Assembly: GCF_001263355.1 (NCBI RefSeq)
Contig: NZ_LGYO01000027.1
Coordinates: 85,134 to 149,133, forward strand
DNA: 64,000 bases
Direction of reading: 5' to 3'
Source of the DNA: Acetobacterium bakii
GTDB taxonomy: Bacteria > Bacillota > Clostridia > Eubacteriales > Eubacteriaceae
The notes beneath the pieces are model-generated. The model did not search any database and was not told the origin of the DNA. It was given only the letters and a program-made list of their open reading frames with translations. How positions within the stretch are numbered: the first letter of the stretch is position 1; each line of letters starts with the position of its first letter. Both the position numbers and the translations under genes were made by a program. Of this stretch, positions 1 through 8,781 are shown piece by piece.

Positions 1-51
1 CAATTAATTAGATTGTCTAACTAATTATAATCCTAAAAAAAATTTTGTCAA
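1..51 (-). promoter_or_regulatory. Consensus leftward promoter with MarR-like operator
   Basis: Read on the minus strand there is a TTGACA -35 box (51 to 46), a 16-nt spacer and a TATAAT -10 box (29 to 24). The palindrome TTAGATTGTCTAA lies next to the -10, around the expected start of transcription (about positions 8-20). This is a typical arrangement for a repressor operator of the MarR or TetR kind. It points left, out of the window, so the gene it drives is not visible. Confidence 0.55.
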
Positions 52-92
52 GAAATGGCAAAAGAAGTCAACATAATTTAAGCGTTGTTTAA

Positions 93-1157
93 TTAAATAT
101 CCATGAGTTCATTCATTAGCTTTTCAACTGTAGTGATCTCAGTGATTTGATAGGCATTGGCTCCTGAAAAAACATAACCATTGTCCAGGTCTCCGTGTTT
201 TCCGGCGATGAGTGCCAAACCGATACAATAGGGAGCAGTTTTATAATCACAGGATTTGATACAGTTAATCGGACAGCTTTTGGGCTTTCTTAAACCTGCT
301 GAAACCTCTTCTAAAAATGGATTGTGGATAGCTCGACCCGGTAATCCCGCAGGACTCACAATGATTTCAATATCTGATTGTTTCGCATGAACCATGGCTT
401 CTTTAAAGGCCAGTGCTGCATCACATTCTTCGGTGGCCACAAATCGGGAACCAATCTGCACCGCATCCGCCCCGGCTTCCAAAGTTTTTCGGACATCATC
501 AGCTGTGGTAATGCCGCCGCCGGCGATTAAGGGAATTTTTCGGCCCACTAATTCTTCATAGGGTTTGATTTCTTCAAGTACTCCGGGAATCATCTCGGGC
601 AGGGGTTGTTCCAATAACCGTTCCGGAGTGAGATCTTCGTTTTTAAAGCCCAGGTGTCCGCCGGCCAATGGGCCTTCCAGTACAATGGCATCCGGCGCAA
701 CCTTATAGTGTCGCCACCAATGCTTGAGAATCAGCTTCGCCACACGTCTTGAAGAAATAATAGGGGCTATTTTAGTTAAGGAGTTTTTTGTTAATTCCGG
801 TAGGGTTAAGGGGAGCCCCGCACCGGCAAAAATAATATCCACACCGGCTTGTACGGCATCCTTAACGATTTGTTCGTATTGAGTCAAGGCGACCATAATA
901 TTAATCCCGATGGGACGATTGCCTGATATTTCCTTAGCACGCTTTAAGTGATCTTCCAGGGCTCGTTTATTGGCAAGCTTTGAATCTTTTTTATATTCAG
1001 GGTAATCACAGCCCATTTCAACCCCGGATAGTACACCGAGACCGCCGTTTTTAGAAACATTTCCGGCCAGGCTTGAAAGGGAAATACCAATGCCCATGCC
1101 ACCTTGGACGATGGGCATGGAAAATTCCAGATCGCCAATTTTAAATTGAGTTTTCAA
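93..1157 (-). CDS. Nitronate monooxygenase-family FMN oxidoreductase (2-nitropropane dioxygenase/FabK-like)
   Basis: A 354-residue TIM-barrel flavoprotein. The start is a TTG preceded by AGGAGG at 7-nt spacing. The N-terminal MPIVQGGMGIG (14-24), the AGGHLGF motif (165-171) and the IAGGGI/GSRFVAT phosphate-binding segments near 211-216 and 237-243 are the hallmarks of the NMO/FabK superfamily. Members either oxidise alkyl nitronates or reduce enoyl-ACP. No fab genes are nearby, so the NMO-type label is preferred but the substrate is unknown. The C-terminus carries a cysteine-rich stretch (CPINCIKSC and a later Cys near 313) found in clostridial members and absent from classic FabK; its role is unclear. 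Read as a single-gene unit. Confidence 0.8.
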   Translation of the reverse strand: MKTQFKIGDLEFSMPIVQGGMGIGISLSSLAGNVSKNGGLGVLSGVEMGCDYPEYKKDSKLANKRALEDHLKRAKEISGNRPIGINIMVALTQYEQIVKDAVQAGVDIIFAGAGLPLTLPELTKNSLTKIAPIISSRRVAKLILKHWWRHYKVAPDAIVLEGPLAGGHLGFKNEDLTPERLLEQPLPEMIPGVLEEIKPYEELVGRKIPLIAGGGITTADDVRKTLEAGADAVQIGSRFVATEECDAALAFKEAMVHAKQSDIEIIVSPAGLPGRAIHNPFLEEVSAGLRKPKSCPINCIKSCDYKTAPYCIGLALIAGKHGDLDNGYVFSGANAYQITEITTVEKLMNELMDI

Positions 1158-1233
1158 TAAAAAACCTCCTTTTCTTTTTATCTTTCGATTTTAGAAATCA
1201 TAGCATAGGAAACATAAAAAAGTAAAGTAAAAG

Positions 1234-2148
1234 CTAAACCTCGGATATTTTTTCAGACTTTTTTTGCTTACTCTTAAGAAAAGACCACTTGGTTTCCGCG
1301 GTTAAAATTCCCATAAAAATAATGAAACAACCGCTGAACATCAGCGGGGTAAAGGCATCGCCAAGGATTATAATGGAAAGGATACTTCCGAAAACGGATT
1401 CCAGGCTGAGGATAATGGCAGCGTGGGTGGAGCTGGTGTATTTTTGAGCGACGGTCTGTCCGAGAAAAGCCAAAAATGTGCAAAACACACCCAGATACAG
1501 GCCATTGACAAGACCGGCAGCAGGAATATCAAGGGTGAATTCTCCTGAAAAAATCACATAGAGTAAAGATAAAACAGCGGCAAAACTTAATTGAATCACC
1601 GTCAGGTCAATGGGGTCATGCTCCTTTGAAAAAATACCAACTGCCACAATATGACAGGCAAAAAGAAAGGCACAAAGCAGGGTCAGGCTGTCCCCAAGCT
1701 GAAAGGTAAATCCGGTTGAAAAATCAACGGTGAGCAGAGCAAGGCCCAGCATCATAATAAATGCGGCAATGAAATTATATCGATCCGGCTGGTGTTTTTT
1801 CACTGCCCAGTAAATGAATGGAACCATGATTACGTTGGTCCCAGTGAGAAAGGCCTGTTTCCCAGCAAGCATGTATTGGAGCCCGATCATTTGTGCCGCA
1901 AAGGCCGTAAAGAGAAAAAAACCGATCATGCATCCGGCCCTTAGGGTTTCTTTTGAAATGTTTTTTAGGCTTTTTCGGAAGATAATCCCCGAAAGCAGGG
2001 CGGCAACCGTGAAACGCAGTGCCATCAGCATCATCGGCGTCATGGAGTCCAGGGCGTTTTTTGATGCTACAAAACCGCTACCCCAGACAAAGGCCACAGC
2101 CACAAGGCCAAGATCTGCTAAAAAGGATTGTTTTTTAAGTTTTTCCAT
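1234..2148 (-). CDS. EamA/DMT-family transporter
   Basis: About 304 residues with ten predicted hydrophobic helices, arranged as two EamA repeats; the DMT fold is clear from WGSGFVASKNAL near the N-terminus and the FLAFLGQTVAQKY and LSLESVFGSILS segments in the second repeat. These proteins export metabolites or amino acids across the cytoplasmic membrane, and the substrate cannot be read from sequence. A longer reading frame reaches 2208, but the ATG at 2148 has AAAGGA at good spacing and gives the usual N-terminus, so that start is chosen. The gene has its own promoter, divergent from the phosphatase gene. Confidence 0.85.
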   Translation of the reverse strand: MEKLKKQSFLADLGLVAVAFVWGSGFVASKNALDSMTPMMLMALRFTVAALLSGIIFRKSLKNISKETLRAGCMIGFFLFTAFAAQMIGLQYMLAGKQAFLTGTNVIMVPFIYWAVKKHQPDRYNFIAAFIMMLGLALLTVDFSTGFTFQLGDSLTLLCAFLFACHIVAVGIFSKEHDPIDLTVIQLSFAAVLSLLYVIFSGEFTLDIPAAGLVNGLYLGVFCTFLAFLGQTVAQKYTSSTHAAIILSLESVFGSILSIIILGDAFTPLMFSGCFIIFMGILTAETKWSFLKSKQKKSEKISEV

Positions 2149-2178
2149 GGAGAGTTCCTTTCTTTGTTCATTCCTCTC

Positions 2179-2208
2179 ATTATATACAAAATATCCATAG
2201 CAAGTCAA
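2179..2208 (-). promoter_or_regulatory. Promoter of the EamA transporter gene
   Basis: On the minus strand: -35 TTGACT (2208-2203), 18-nt spacer, -10 TATAAT (2184-2179). It lies 31 bp upstream of the chosen start at 2148 and supports that start, because the longer frame would begin upstream of the transcription start. Confidence 0.6.
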
Positions 2209-2215
2209 AAATATT

Positions 2216-2245
2216 TTGGATTCCCTTAGGCAAATAGGTTATAAT
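2216..2245 (+). promoter_or_regulatory. Promoter of the histidine phosphatase/ybeY genes
   Basis: TTGGAT (2216-2221), 18-nt spacer, TATAAT (2240-2245), 32 bp before the ATG at 2278. It is back to back with the divergent transporter promoter. Confidence 0.6.
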
Positions 2246-2277
2246 AGATGGGAATATTAAGTTAGGAATGGTAAAGT

Positions 2278-2994
2278 ATGAAACTTGTATTAGTCAGACA
2301 CGTTGAGACCTGGGGTAATGTAGAACATCGCCTGAATGGTCACACTGAATCAGAATATACCGACCGGGGCAAAGCCATGAAGGAAATCCTGGTTAAAGAA
2401 CTCATTGATTTAAATGAAAAGTTAAACTTTAATAAAATCTTTGCCAGCCCGACATCACGGGCACTTAAAATTGCCAGTGATGTGGGAGCAGGCATTGGCA
2501 AAGATGTAACAGCGGACCCCCGACTCCGGGAATTTAACTTCGGTATTTTCGAAGGAAAAACACGGGACGAATGCATTGAAATCAGCCAGGAGGCATGGGA
2601 ACTCTGGATGGCGGATTACCTTGATTATGTGGTCCCCCAGGGACAGAGCCAACGTGACTATCATGACATTTGCGCTGAATTTATTGCAGAGCTTGAATCC
2701 GATGACACGGTGCTCCTGGTTGCCCATGGGGGAACCATCCATGGATTCCTCACCAATCTGCTGGAGCTGCCCATTGACAGCAAATGGCATTTTGACATAA
2801 AACTGGGAAGCATCACCGTTATTGATTACAACCACGGTTTCGGCATGCTTTCCGGGATGACAACCCCGCCCTATGATGAGCTGATCCCACCGGATAAAGA
2901 ACCTTTAGGGGATGCCAATAAATCCGTGATGAGGGCAGAAGCGAGAACAGAAGCCCAGGCAAAAGCAAAAGCGGCAAGAAAACAAAAGGCGTGA
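2278..2994 (+). CDS. Histidine phosphatase-family protein
   Basis: A 238-residue cytosolic member of the phosphoglycerate-mutase-like branch. The catalytic RHVETWGN motif (residues 7-14, RHxxTxxN) supplies the phosphorylated histidine, and VAHGGTIHGFL carries the second histidine. EFNFGIFEGKT matches the conserved acid-containing segment. The last 30 or so residues are a charged, Ala/Lys/Glu-rich tail beyond the normal domain, of unknown role. Substrate could be a sugar phosphate, nucleotide-loop intermediate or phosphoprotein. It lies 28 nt ahead of ybeY and may be co-transcribed. Confidence 0.8.
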   Translation: MKLVLVRHVETWGNVEHRLNGHTESEYTDRGKAMKEILVKELIDLNEKLNFNKIFASPTSRALKIASDVGAGIGKDVTADPRLREFNFGIFEGKTRDECIEISQEAWELWMADYLDYVVPQGQSQRDYHDICAEFIAELESDDTVLLVAHGGTIHGFLTNLLELPIDSKWHFDIKLGSITVIDYNHGFGMLSGMTTPPYDELIPPDKEPLGDANKSVMRAEARTEAQAKAKAARKQKA

Positions 2995-3022
2995 AATTGA
3001 CGAAAACCAGAGAGGAAATAAT

Positions 3023-3490
3023 ATGCTCGTAGTAGCTTATGATAATCGAAGTGAGTTTGAAATAGAAGACGCCATGCTGGAAGAAATAGAAGACGCAATG
3101 GTGCGTACGCTGCTCCATCAGGAAATCGGAGTGGAATGCGAAGTTAGTTTTTCTTTTGTGAAGGCTGAGGAAATAAAAAATTTAAATGCCGAGTACAGGG
3201 GAATAGACGTAGTCACCGATGTGCTTTCCTTTCCCATGTATGAAGATTTCATCAATAATCGGACAACTATTATTAAAGAGAATCCATTTTTGCCCCTGCT
3301 TCTCGGGGATATTGTGATCTGTGTTCAGCAGGCAAAAACCCAGGCAGCAGAGTATGGGAATACCCTAACCCGGGAACTATGCTATTTATCTGTTCATAGC
3401 GTGCTACATCTTTTAGGTTATGACCACATGGAAGATGATGAAAAATCAGAAATGCGGATCATTGAAAAAGATCTTATGGGCGACGACTGA
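3023..3490 (+). CDS. ybeY: YbeY endoribonuclease, rRNA maturation factor
   Basis: A 155-residue zinc-dependent RNase acting in 16S rRNA 3'-end maturation and ribosome quality control. The signature HSVLHLLGYDH near residues 125-135 contains the three zinc-binding histidines (HxxxHxxxxxH). The central VTDVLSFPM and GDIVIC segments are also family hallmarks. The start has AGAGGA 6-7 nt upstream. It opens the ybeY-dgkA-era-recO series typical of Clostridia, although a palindromic element of about 100 bp separates it from dgkA. Confidence 0.95.
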   Translation: MLVVAYDNRSEFEIEDAMLEEIEDAMVRTLLHQEIGVECEVSFSFVKAEEIKNLNAEYRGIDVVTDVLSFPMYEDFINNRTTIIKENPFLPLLLGDIVICVQQAKTQAAEYGNTLTRELCYLSVHSVLHLLGYDHMEDDEKSEMRIIEKDLMGDD

Positions 3491-3503
3491 TTATAAGGTG
3501 ATT

Positions 3504-3601
3504 CGTAGGAGCGATTATTAATCGCCCGTAGACGTTTGGCTGGAAAACCAATGTTTGCCTAAATGCTCAACGTCTGCGGGCGTGTACTACACGCCCCTAC
3601 G
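3504..3601. repeat. R3: two-armed palindromic intergenic element
   Basis: Outer arms pair CGTAGG with CCTACG and AGACGTT with AACGTCT. Inside the outer stem lie two perfect small palindromes, GCGATTATTAATCGC (about 3511-3525) and GGGCGTGTACTACACGCCC (about 3578-3596). The whole can fold as a branched, cruciform-like hairpin. Elements of this look occur as dispersed repeats in other genomes; only one copy is present here. It starts 14 nt after the ybeY stop and could attenuate dgkA-era-recO. Confidence 0.6.
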
Positions 3602-3691
3602 GCAGTAAATAGACGTTGGTCTATTACACAAAAAGTTTGCGAAAAACAACCGTCAATTGCTTAAATCAGCCAAAACAAGGAGGTAGATGGA

Positions 3692-4054
3692 ATGCGGAGA
3701 AAACTCACCAAAAGTTTCTCTTTTGCTATTGCAGGAATAAAATACACCCTTAAAACACAGCCAAATATGCGAATTCATCTGGGTATTGCCTTTATTGCAG
3801 TCATGGCCGGTGTCGCATTTCAAATTCCTTCCAGTGAATGGCTGGCATTGGTAATTGTGGTTTCCTTTGTCTTTATTCTGGAAATCTTAAATACCGCCAT
3901 AGAAACACTGGTGAATCTCTATACCGAAGACTATCATGAGCTCGCCAGAATAGCGAAGGACACTGCCGCAGGGGCCGTTATGGTTGCTGCGATTATGTCG
4001 GTTTGCGTGGGACTCATTATCTTTTTACCAAAAATACTCAATTGGTTATATTAA
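3692..4054 (+). CDS. dgkA: Diacylglycerol/undecaprenol kinase (DgkA family)
   Basis: A 120-residue integral membrane kinase with three helices. The core motif EILNTAIETLVNL (about 69-81) with the catalytic and metal-binding glutamates, followed by ARIAKDTAAGAV, is diagnostic. In Gram-positive bacteria this enzyme usually phosphorylates undecaprenol for cell-wall lipid carrier supply. ATG with AAGGAGG upstream. Followed by era after 20 nt. Confidence 0.92.
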   Translation: MRRKLTKSFSFAIAGIKYTLKTQPNMRIHLGIAFIAVMAGVAFQIPSSEWLALVIVVSFVFILEILNTAIETLVNLYTEDYHELARIAKDTAAGAVMVAAIMSVCVGLIIFLPKILNWLY

Positions 4055-4074
4055 CCAAAGAAAGAATGTGAACG

Positions 4075-4971
4075 ATGAAAGAATCTTTTAAATCAGGATT
4101 TATCAGTATTGTTGGACGACCGAATGTTGGAAAGTCAACCTTATTAAATAATATTATGGGAGAAAAGCTGGTGATTACATCAGCAAAACCCCAAACCACC
4201 CGAAATGCCATTCGCTGTATTTATACGGATGAAAAATCTCAGATGGTGTTTATTGATACCCCGGGCATGCATCGTCCCAAGAATAAGCTGGGAGATTACA
4301 TGCAAAAGGCGGCTGAAAACACCATTAAAGATGTGGATGTGGTTTTATATCTGGTTGAACCCGAAACAAAAATCGGTCCCGGAGATCAGTATATTCTTGA
4401 AAAGTTAAGACTCAGTAAAACCCCGGTTATTCTCATTATCAATAAAATCGATCTGATTCCCAAAGAAGAAATTCTGATCACCATTGCAGCTTATCAAAAA
4501 TATGATTTTCTTCACAGTATTATTCCAGTATCTGCCGCAAAAGGGGATGGGGTCAAAGAATTACTGGAAATTATTAATGGCATTCTGGAACCGGGTCCGA
4601 TGTTTTTCCCTGCGGACATGATCATCGATCAATCCGAACGATGGATTGTCCAGGAATTGATTCGGGAAAAACTCCTTAATCTATTAAATGAAGAAGTTCC
4701 CCACGGGATTGCAGTCGAAGTCACCTCTATGAAACCCCGAAAAAACAAGGATCTTATCGATATAGAGGCCACGGTTTTCTGTGAACGTAAAACCCATAAG
4801 GGCATTTTAATTGGTAAAAATGGGACCATGCTCACAAAAATCGGAAGCCAGGCCCGTAAAGATATTGAATTTTTCCTAAAAACCCAGGTTAACCTTCAAA
4901 TTTGGGTTAAGGTTCGTGCGGATTGGCGTGAGAAGAATTTTGATCTTAAGGACCTGGGTTATTTTGAATAA
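4075..4971 (+). CDS. era: GTPase Era
   Basis: A 298-residue ribosome-assembly GTPase. G1 GRPNVGKS (14-21), G2 PQTTR, G3 DTPG, G4 NKID and G5 SAAKGDG are all present in order. The C-terminal third contains the KH RNA-binding domain, including IGKNGTMLTKIGSQAR, which binds the 3' end of 16S rRNA. Length is normal. Sits between dgkA and recO. Confidence 0.97.
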   Translation: MKESFKSGFISIVGRPNVGKSTLLNNIMGEKLVITSAKPQTTRNAIRCIYTDEKSQMVFIDTPGMHRPKNKLGDYMQKAAENTIKDVDVVLYLVEPETKIGPGDQYILEKLRLSKTPVILIINKIDLIPKEEILITIAAYQKYDFLHSIIPVSAAKGDGVKELLEIINGILEPGPMFFPADMIIDQSERWIVQELIREKLLNLLNEEVPHGIAVEVTSMKPRKNKDLIDIEATVFCERKTHKGILIGKNGTMLTKIGSQARKDIEFFLKTQVNLQIWVKVRADWREKNFDLKDLGYFE

Positions 4972-4991
4972 ACACGTAGTCTCGGGAACTT

Positions 4992-5747
4992 ATGTCACTG
5001 ATTAAAACCAAAGGCCTGGTCATCAAAGAGCAGGCCTTCAAAGAACAGGATAAAATTCTCACCATTTTCACCGAAGACGAAGGAAAGATCCAATGCATCG
5101 CCCGGGGTGTGCGCAGACCCAAAAGTGGTCTCATGGCCAGCACCCAGATTTTCGCTTACAGTGAGTTTGTCTATTATCCGGGGAAAAGCTTCGGCAGTAT
5201 CAACCAGGCGGATCTCATTGAATCCTTTTACCCACTAAGAAATGATCTTACAAAAATGGCTTTGGGTGCCTATCTCCTGGATTTAATGAATAACGCCTTT
5301 GACTTCTTTCAGAAAAGCCCGGAAATACTCAAGCTTTTGCTTCATATTCTGTACTATATGGCCCAGGGAAAGGCCAAAAGCGACCTCGCCCTGGTAGGAG
5401 CCTTTCAAATGAAACTTGTCAGTTATTTAGGCTACCGGCCGCGGTTGGACCGTTGTTCCGCCTGTGAATCCCAGGAAAATTTAAACTTTTTCAGCATTGA
5501 AAACTATGGTCTTTTGTGTCGGGACTGTTACAGTAGTCCCGGTTATGCCTATAAAATAACAGATAACATGGTAGCGGTATTGGCAGACTTTTTAAAAGAA
5601 CCCATAAAAGAAATTAAAAATCGCGAATATTCATCCGAAGACATGATGAAACTCAACGATATTTTAGACCATTATATTGGAAATTGCATTGGCAAGGGCT
5701 CTAAAGCCTATGCTTTTTATAAAAGCATGCTCAATCCACTGGTATGA
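4992..5747 (+). CDS. recO: DNA repair protein RecO
   Basis: A 251-residue recombination mediator with an N-terminal OB fold (starting with KTKGLVIKEQAFKEQDKIL), a helical middle and the zinc-finger cysteines in CSACESQ and LLCRDC (about 155-182). It helps RecF/RecR load RecA at gapped DNA. The ribosome site is weak (GGGAACTT), and the gene follows era by 20 nt, consistent with co-transcription. Confidence 0.95.
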   Translation: MSLIKTKGLVIKEQAFKEQDKILTIFTEDEGKIQCIARGVRRPKSGLMASTQIFAYSEFVYYPGKSFGSINQADLIESFYPLRNDLTKMALGAYLLDLMNNAFDFFQKSPEILKLLLHILYYMAQGKAKSDLALVGAFQMKLVSYLGYRPRLDRCSACESQENLNFFSIENYGLLCRDCYSSPGYAYKITDNMVAVLADFLKEPIKEIKNREYSSEDMMKLNDILDHYIGNCIGKGSKAYAFYKSMLNPLV

Positions 5748-5847
5748 CATGTCCGCTGGCATTCCCGGCAATCGACTGCTGTTTTGCAAGTCTGCTATAT
5801 TAATAGATTAAAAACCCAGGCCTTTAAAAATGAAAGAGGATGAAGAA

Positions 5848-8148
5848 ATGACAAAGAAAAGTATCTCAATACGGATGATTCTCATCCTGCTGTTCCTCAT
5901 CCTCACGTTTTCAACCGTTGGCATGATCAGCTATATTATTTTTTCAAACTGGTTATCTTCTGCCAGTAATACCTTTATCGAAATGGCATCGGATTTTAAT
6001 GGCGATATATTAGAAGAAGTTGATGAGTTCATAAAGGATCCCATGCACATCAACGACATCAACCATCATGTCATCGAAAATGAGATCATCGATCTTTCGG
6101 AGGTTTCCGCTCGAGAAGCTTTTTTTGTCAATGTCATCAAAACCAGTAATCCCAATATATACAGTTTCAGTTATGGTCAGGAAAACGGTGATTATTATGG
6201 CGCCAGGAGAAACCAGAATAGAGAAATCGAAATTTTGCGTAACAATGCGGATTCGGGATTCAACTCATTGTATTATTCGGTAAATGAGGATCTAACAGCC
6301 GGTGACTTAGTTTTAGCTGCGGGACAATTCGATCCCCGAACACGGGAATGGTATAAAGCGGCAAAAGAGTGTCAGGGCCCCATATTTTCCCAGATATACA
6401 AACATTTCATTATGGATGATCTGACGGTATCGGCCGCCTATCCCATTTACAATGCGACCGGAGAGTTGGAAGGAGTCATGGGAACTCATCTCATACTGAC
6501 TGATATCAATGATTTCTTGAAGGAAATTGCTACCGAAAAAGAAGCCACTGCAATTATAATTGAGAAAGAATCCGGAAATTTGGTGGCCAATTCCTTTGAT
6601 CATGTTAATTTTATTACCCTGGAAGACGGCAATGTTCAGCGAACATCCATTGGGGAAATAGACAACTCAGCCATTCTTAAGGCCTACGAAAATTACAGAT
6701 CTACGGGGGAAACCTTTTCACGCATAAAAACAGACAATGGTCAGATCACCGTCAAACTCAGCGAATATAATCAGGAAGGTCTCTCCTGGCTAGTGATTAC
6801 GGCCATTCCCGAAAGTATTGTTACCGCTGGAATTTATAGAAGTATTCAATTAACCATGGGATTAACTCTGCTTGCATTGATTATATCCGGCTTAATATTT
6901 TTCAAATTGGCAAACATGGCTTTTAAGTCTGTATCCAGTCTCATTGAAACAACTGAAAAATTTTCAAATGGTGATTTGACCATACGTGCAGTAATTACCA
7001 GAGATGATGAAATCGGGCAGATTTCAGTTGCCTTTAATAGCATGGCAGATACCATTTACAACCTTGTCCACCGACTTGAAGCCAAAGTCTCGGAACGTAC
7101 CAGAGAACTGGAAGAATCCAATGACGCCCTGGAATACCTAAGCTATCATGACAAACTAACCGGGCTTTATAACCGATTCTATTTTGAAAATATAATGAAA
7201 AGTTTTGACACCGAAAAGCACCTACCGCTTGGGTTGGTTTTCGGAGATGTGAATGGTTTGAAACTAACTAATGATATTTTTGGCCATGTTGCCGGAGATG
7301 CCCTTTTAAGTAAAGTTTCAGAGATACTCAATAAGGTTTTTCGTAAAGAAGATATCATTGCCCGGGTTGGCGGGGATGAATTTGCTATTCTTCTCAAAAA
7401 CACCCATCCGGATGAGGTCCATATGCTTATGGCAAGGGTGAAAACAGAATTTTCAAACGAACATATTCTGGCGTTAAAGGGCAGTATCTCAATGGGCTGT
7501 GACACCAAGACCGGTCCTGGGAAAAGTATTTCCGATGTGCTGAAAAATGCTGAAGACGCCATGTATCGGGATAAAACCCTTAACCGTAAAAGTATAAATT
7601 CGGGCTTTATCGAAAGCATTATCGCAACCCTTCATAATGGAAATCCCAGGGAAGTAAGGCACTCCCAAAACGTCAGTGAACTGAGCCAACGGATCGGGCG
7701 AGCCATGGATTTATCTGAGGCTGAGATTAAACGACTGAAAGAAGCAGGCTTTCTCCATGATATTGGAAAGGTTGTGTTGGATAATGAGGTTTTAAGTCAA
7801 AAAAGGGTATTAACCGAAGAAGAAAGAAAACTCAAACATGAACATGCCGTCGTCGGATACAGAGTTCTGAATATGTTTGATGAAACCTTGGATCTGGCAG
7901 AATCCGTTTTCGCCCACCACGAGCGCTGGGATGGGTCTGGTTATCCAAAAGGCTTAAAAGGCGAAGAAATACCCGAGTTAGCTCGGATTATTGCTCTGGC
8001 TGAATCCTACGATGCCATGACAAATCCCAGCGTTGAGGCCCTGAGAACCAGTGAGGAAGCGATCCGAAAGATCAAAAATATGTCAGGAATACGATTTGAT
8101 CCTGATATCGTTAATGTTTTTGTTAAAATGATGAAAGAAACAAAATAA
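5848..8148 (+). CDS. Membrane c-di-GMP signalling protein: Cache-HAMP-GGDEF-HD-GYP
   Basis: About 766 residues. Order of domains: N-terminal membrane helix (roughly 6-32), extracellular Cache-type sensor to about 330, second membrane helix near 340-360, HAMP, a GGDEF domain with intact RVGGDEF and an RKED inhibitory I-site five residues upstream, then an HD-GYP domain with HDIGK and HHERWDGSGYPKGLKG. Both catalytic halves look intact, so it may make and degrade c-di-GMP in response to an external ligand. The ATG at 5848 has GAGG at 8-nt spacing; the upstream ATG at 5830 has no good ribosome site. Apparently monocistronic. Confidence 0.9.
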   Translation: MTKKSISIRMILILLFLILTFSTVGMISYIIFSNWLSSASNTFIEMASDFNGDILEEVDEFIKDPMHINDINHHVIENEIIDLSEVSAREAFFVNVIKTSNPNIYSFSYGQENGDYYGARRNQNREIEILRNNADSGFNSLYYSVNEDLTAGDLVLAAGQFDPRTREWYKAAKECQGPIFSQIYKHFIMDDLTVSAAYPIYNATGELEGVMGTHLILTDINDFLKEIATEKEATAIIIEKESGNLVANSFDHVNFITLEDGNVQRTSIGEIDNSAILKAYENYRSTGETFSRIKTDNGQITVKLSEYNQEGLSWLVITAIPESIVTAGIYRSIQLTMGLTLLALIISGLIFFKLANMAFKSVSSLIETTEKFSNGDLTIRAVITRDDEIGQISVAFNSMADTIYNLVHRLEAKVSERTRELEESNDALEYLSYHDKLTGLYNRFYFENIMKSFDTEKHLPLGLVFGDVNGLKLTNDIFGHVAGDALLSKVSEILNKVFRKEDIIARVGGDEFAILLKNTHPDEVHMLMARVKTEFSNEHILALKGSISMGCDTKTGPGKSISDVLKNAEDAMYRDKTLNRKSINSGFIESIIATLHNGNPREVRHSQNVSELSQRIGRAMDLSEAEIKRLKEAGFLHDIGKVVLDNEVLSQKRVLTEEERKLKHEHAVVGYRVLNMFDETLDLAESVFAHHERWDGSGYPKGLKGEEIPELARIIALAESYDAMTNPSVEALRTSEEAIRKIKNMSGIRFDPDIVNVFVKMMKETK

Positions 8149-8175
8149 ATTATTAATACAAACAAGGAGAAAAAA

Positions 8176-8565
8176 ATGGGAAAATTTAAAATAGCACATA
8201 CTATGATTCGTGTACTTGATTTGGACCACTCCCTGGAATTTTACAAAGAAGCATTGGGCTTTGAAGAGGTAAAAAGGCGTGATGAACCGAAGTACGAGTT
8301 TACCCTGGTATTTTTAGGAGATGGCAGTCCCAATTGTCATCAACTTGAACTCACCTACAATTACGGGCAGGGCGTTCCCTATGATCTGGGAACCGCCTAT
8401 GGTCACTTAGCGGTAGTGGTGGATGACCTTGAAACCGCTCATGCTGATCACAAAGCCAAGGGCTATAATCCCACCGAACCCAAGGGGCTCAGCGGCGACG
8501 GGAAACCCCGCTACTATTTCATAACCGACCCTGATGGTTATAAAATAGAAATTATTCGGAATTAG
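8176..8565 (+). CDS. gloA: Lactoylglutathione lyase/glyoxalase I-like VOC protein
   Basis: A 129-residue vicinal-oxygen-chelate protein. HTMIRVLDLDHSLEFYKEALGF at the start, ELTYNYG in the middle, GHLAVVVDD and ITDPDGYKIEII at the end follow glyoxalase I, with metal ligands His9, Glu (ELTYN), His (GHLA) and Glu (IEII). Glyoxalase I removes methylglyoxal. The hemithioacetal thiol in a glutathione-poor anaerobe is uncertain. It has AAGGAG upstream and a strong terminator behind it. Confidence 0.88.
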   Translation: MGKFKIAHTMIRVLDLDHSLEFYKEALGFEEVKRRDEPKYEFTLVFLGDGSPNCHQLELTYNYGQGVPYDLGTAYGHLAVVVDDLETAHADHKAKGYNPTEPKGLSGDGKPRYYFITDPDGYKIEIIRN

Positions 8566-8581
8566 TTTGAAAAACAACAAG

Positions 8582-8627
8582 AATAAACAATGCCACATAA
8601 TCTATGTGTGGCATTGTTTATTTTTTG
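8582..8627 (+). terminator. Intrinsic terminator after gloA
   Basis: Perfect stem AATAAACAATGCCACA paired with its complement around a 9-nt loop, then a T-rich run. Starts 16 nt after the gloA stop. Confidence 0.9.
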
Positions 8628-8647
8628 CCAAAAATCTTCACCATATC

Positions 8648-8676
8648 TTCCATACAGTGCAATTAAGTGGTATAAT
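8648..8676 (+). promoter_or_regulatory. Probable promoter of the flavodoxin gene
   Basis: TTCCAT (weak -35), 17-nt spacer, perfect TATAAT at 8671-8676. Transcription would start near 8683, leaving a leader of about 100 nt that contains repeat R2. Confidence 0.45.
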
Positions 8677-8715
8677 TTCTCTACATGATAAAGAAGACGA
8701 ATATTTTTAGCATAC

Positions 8716-8754
8716 TAGGTAGTTGCGAAACTCACGGCAGTATGGCAATTACCA
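8716..8754. repeat. R2 copy 1: short palindromic element in a 5' leader
   Basis: Sequence begins TAGGTAGTTGCGAAACT and ends CAGTATGGCAATTACCA, an imperfect inverted repeat. A longer relative lies at 49664-49715. This copy lacks about 10 bp of the central spacer. It ends 27 nt before the flavodoxin start. Confidence 0.65.
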
Positions 8755-8781
8755 ATTTTTATCTTGAAAGGAGAAAATCAA

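Noticed and set aside
3504-3601. Riboswitch ahead of dgkA
   Set aside because: The structure is almost pure palindrome with no conserved junction sequence I recognise; a repeat element explains it better.
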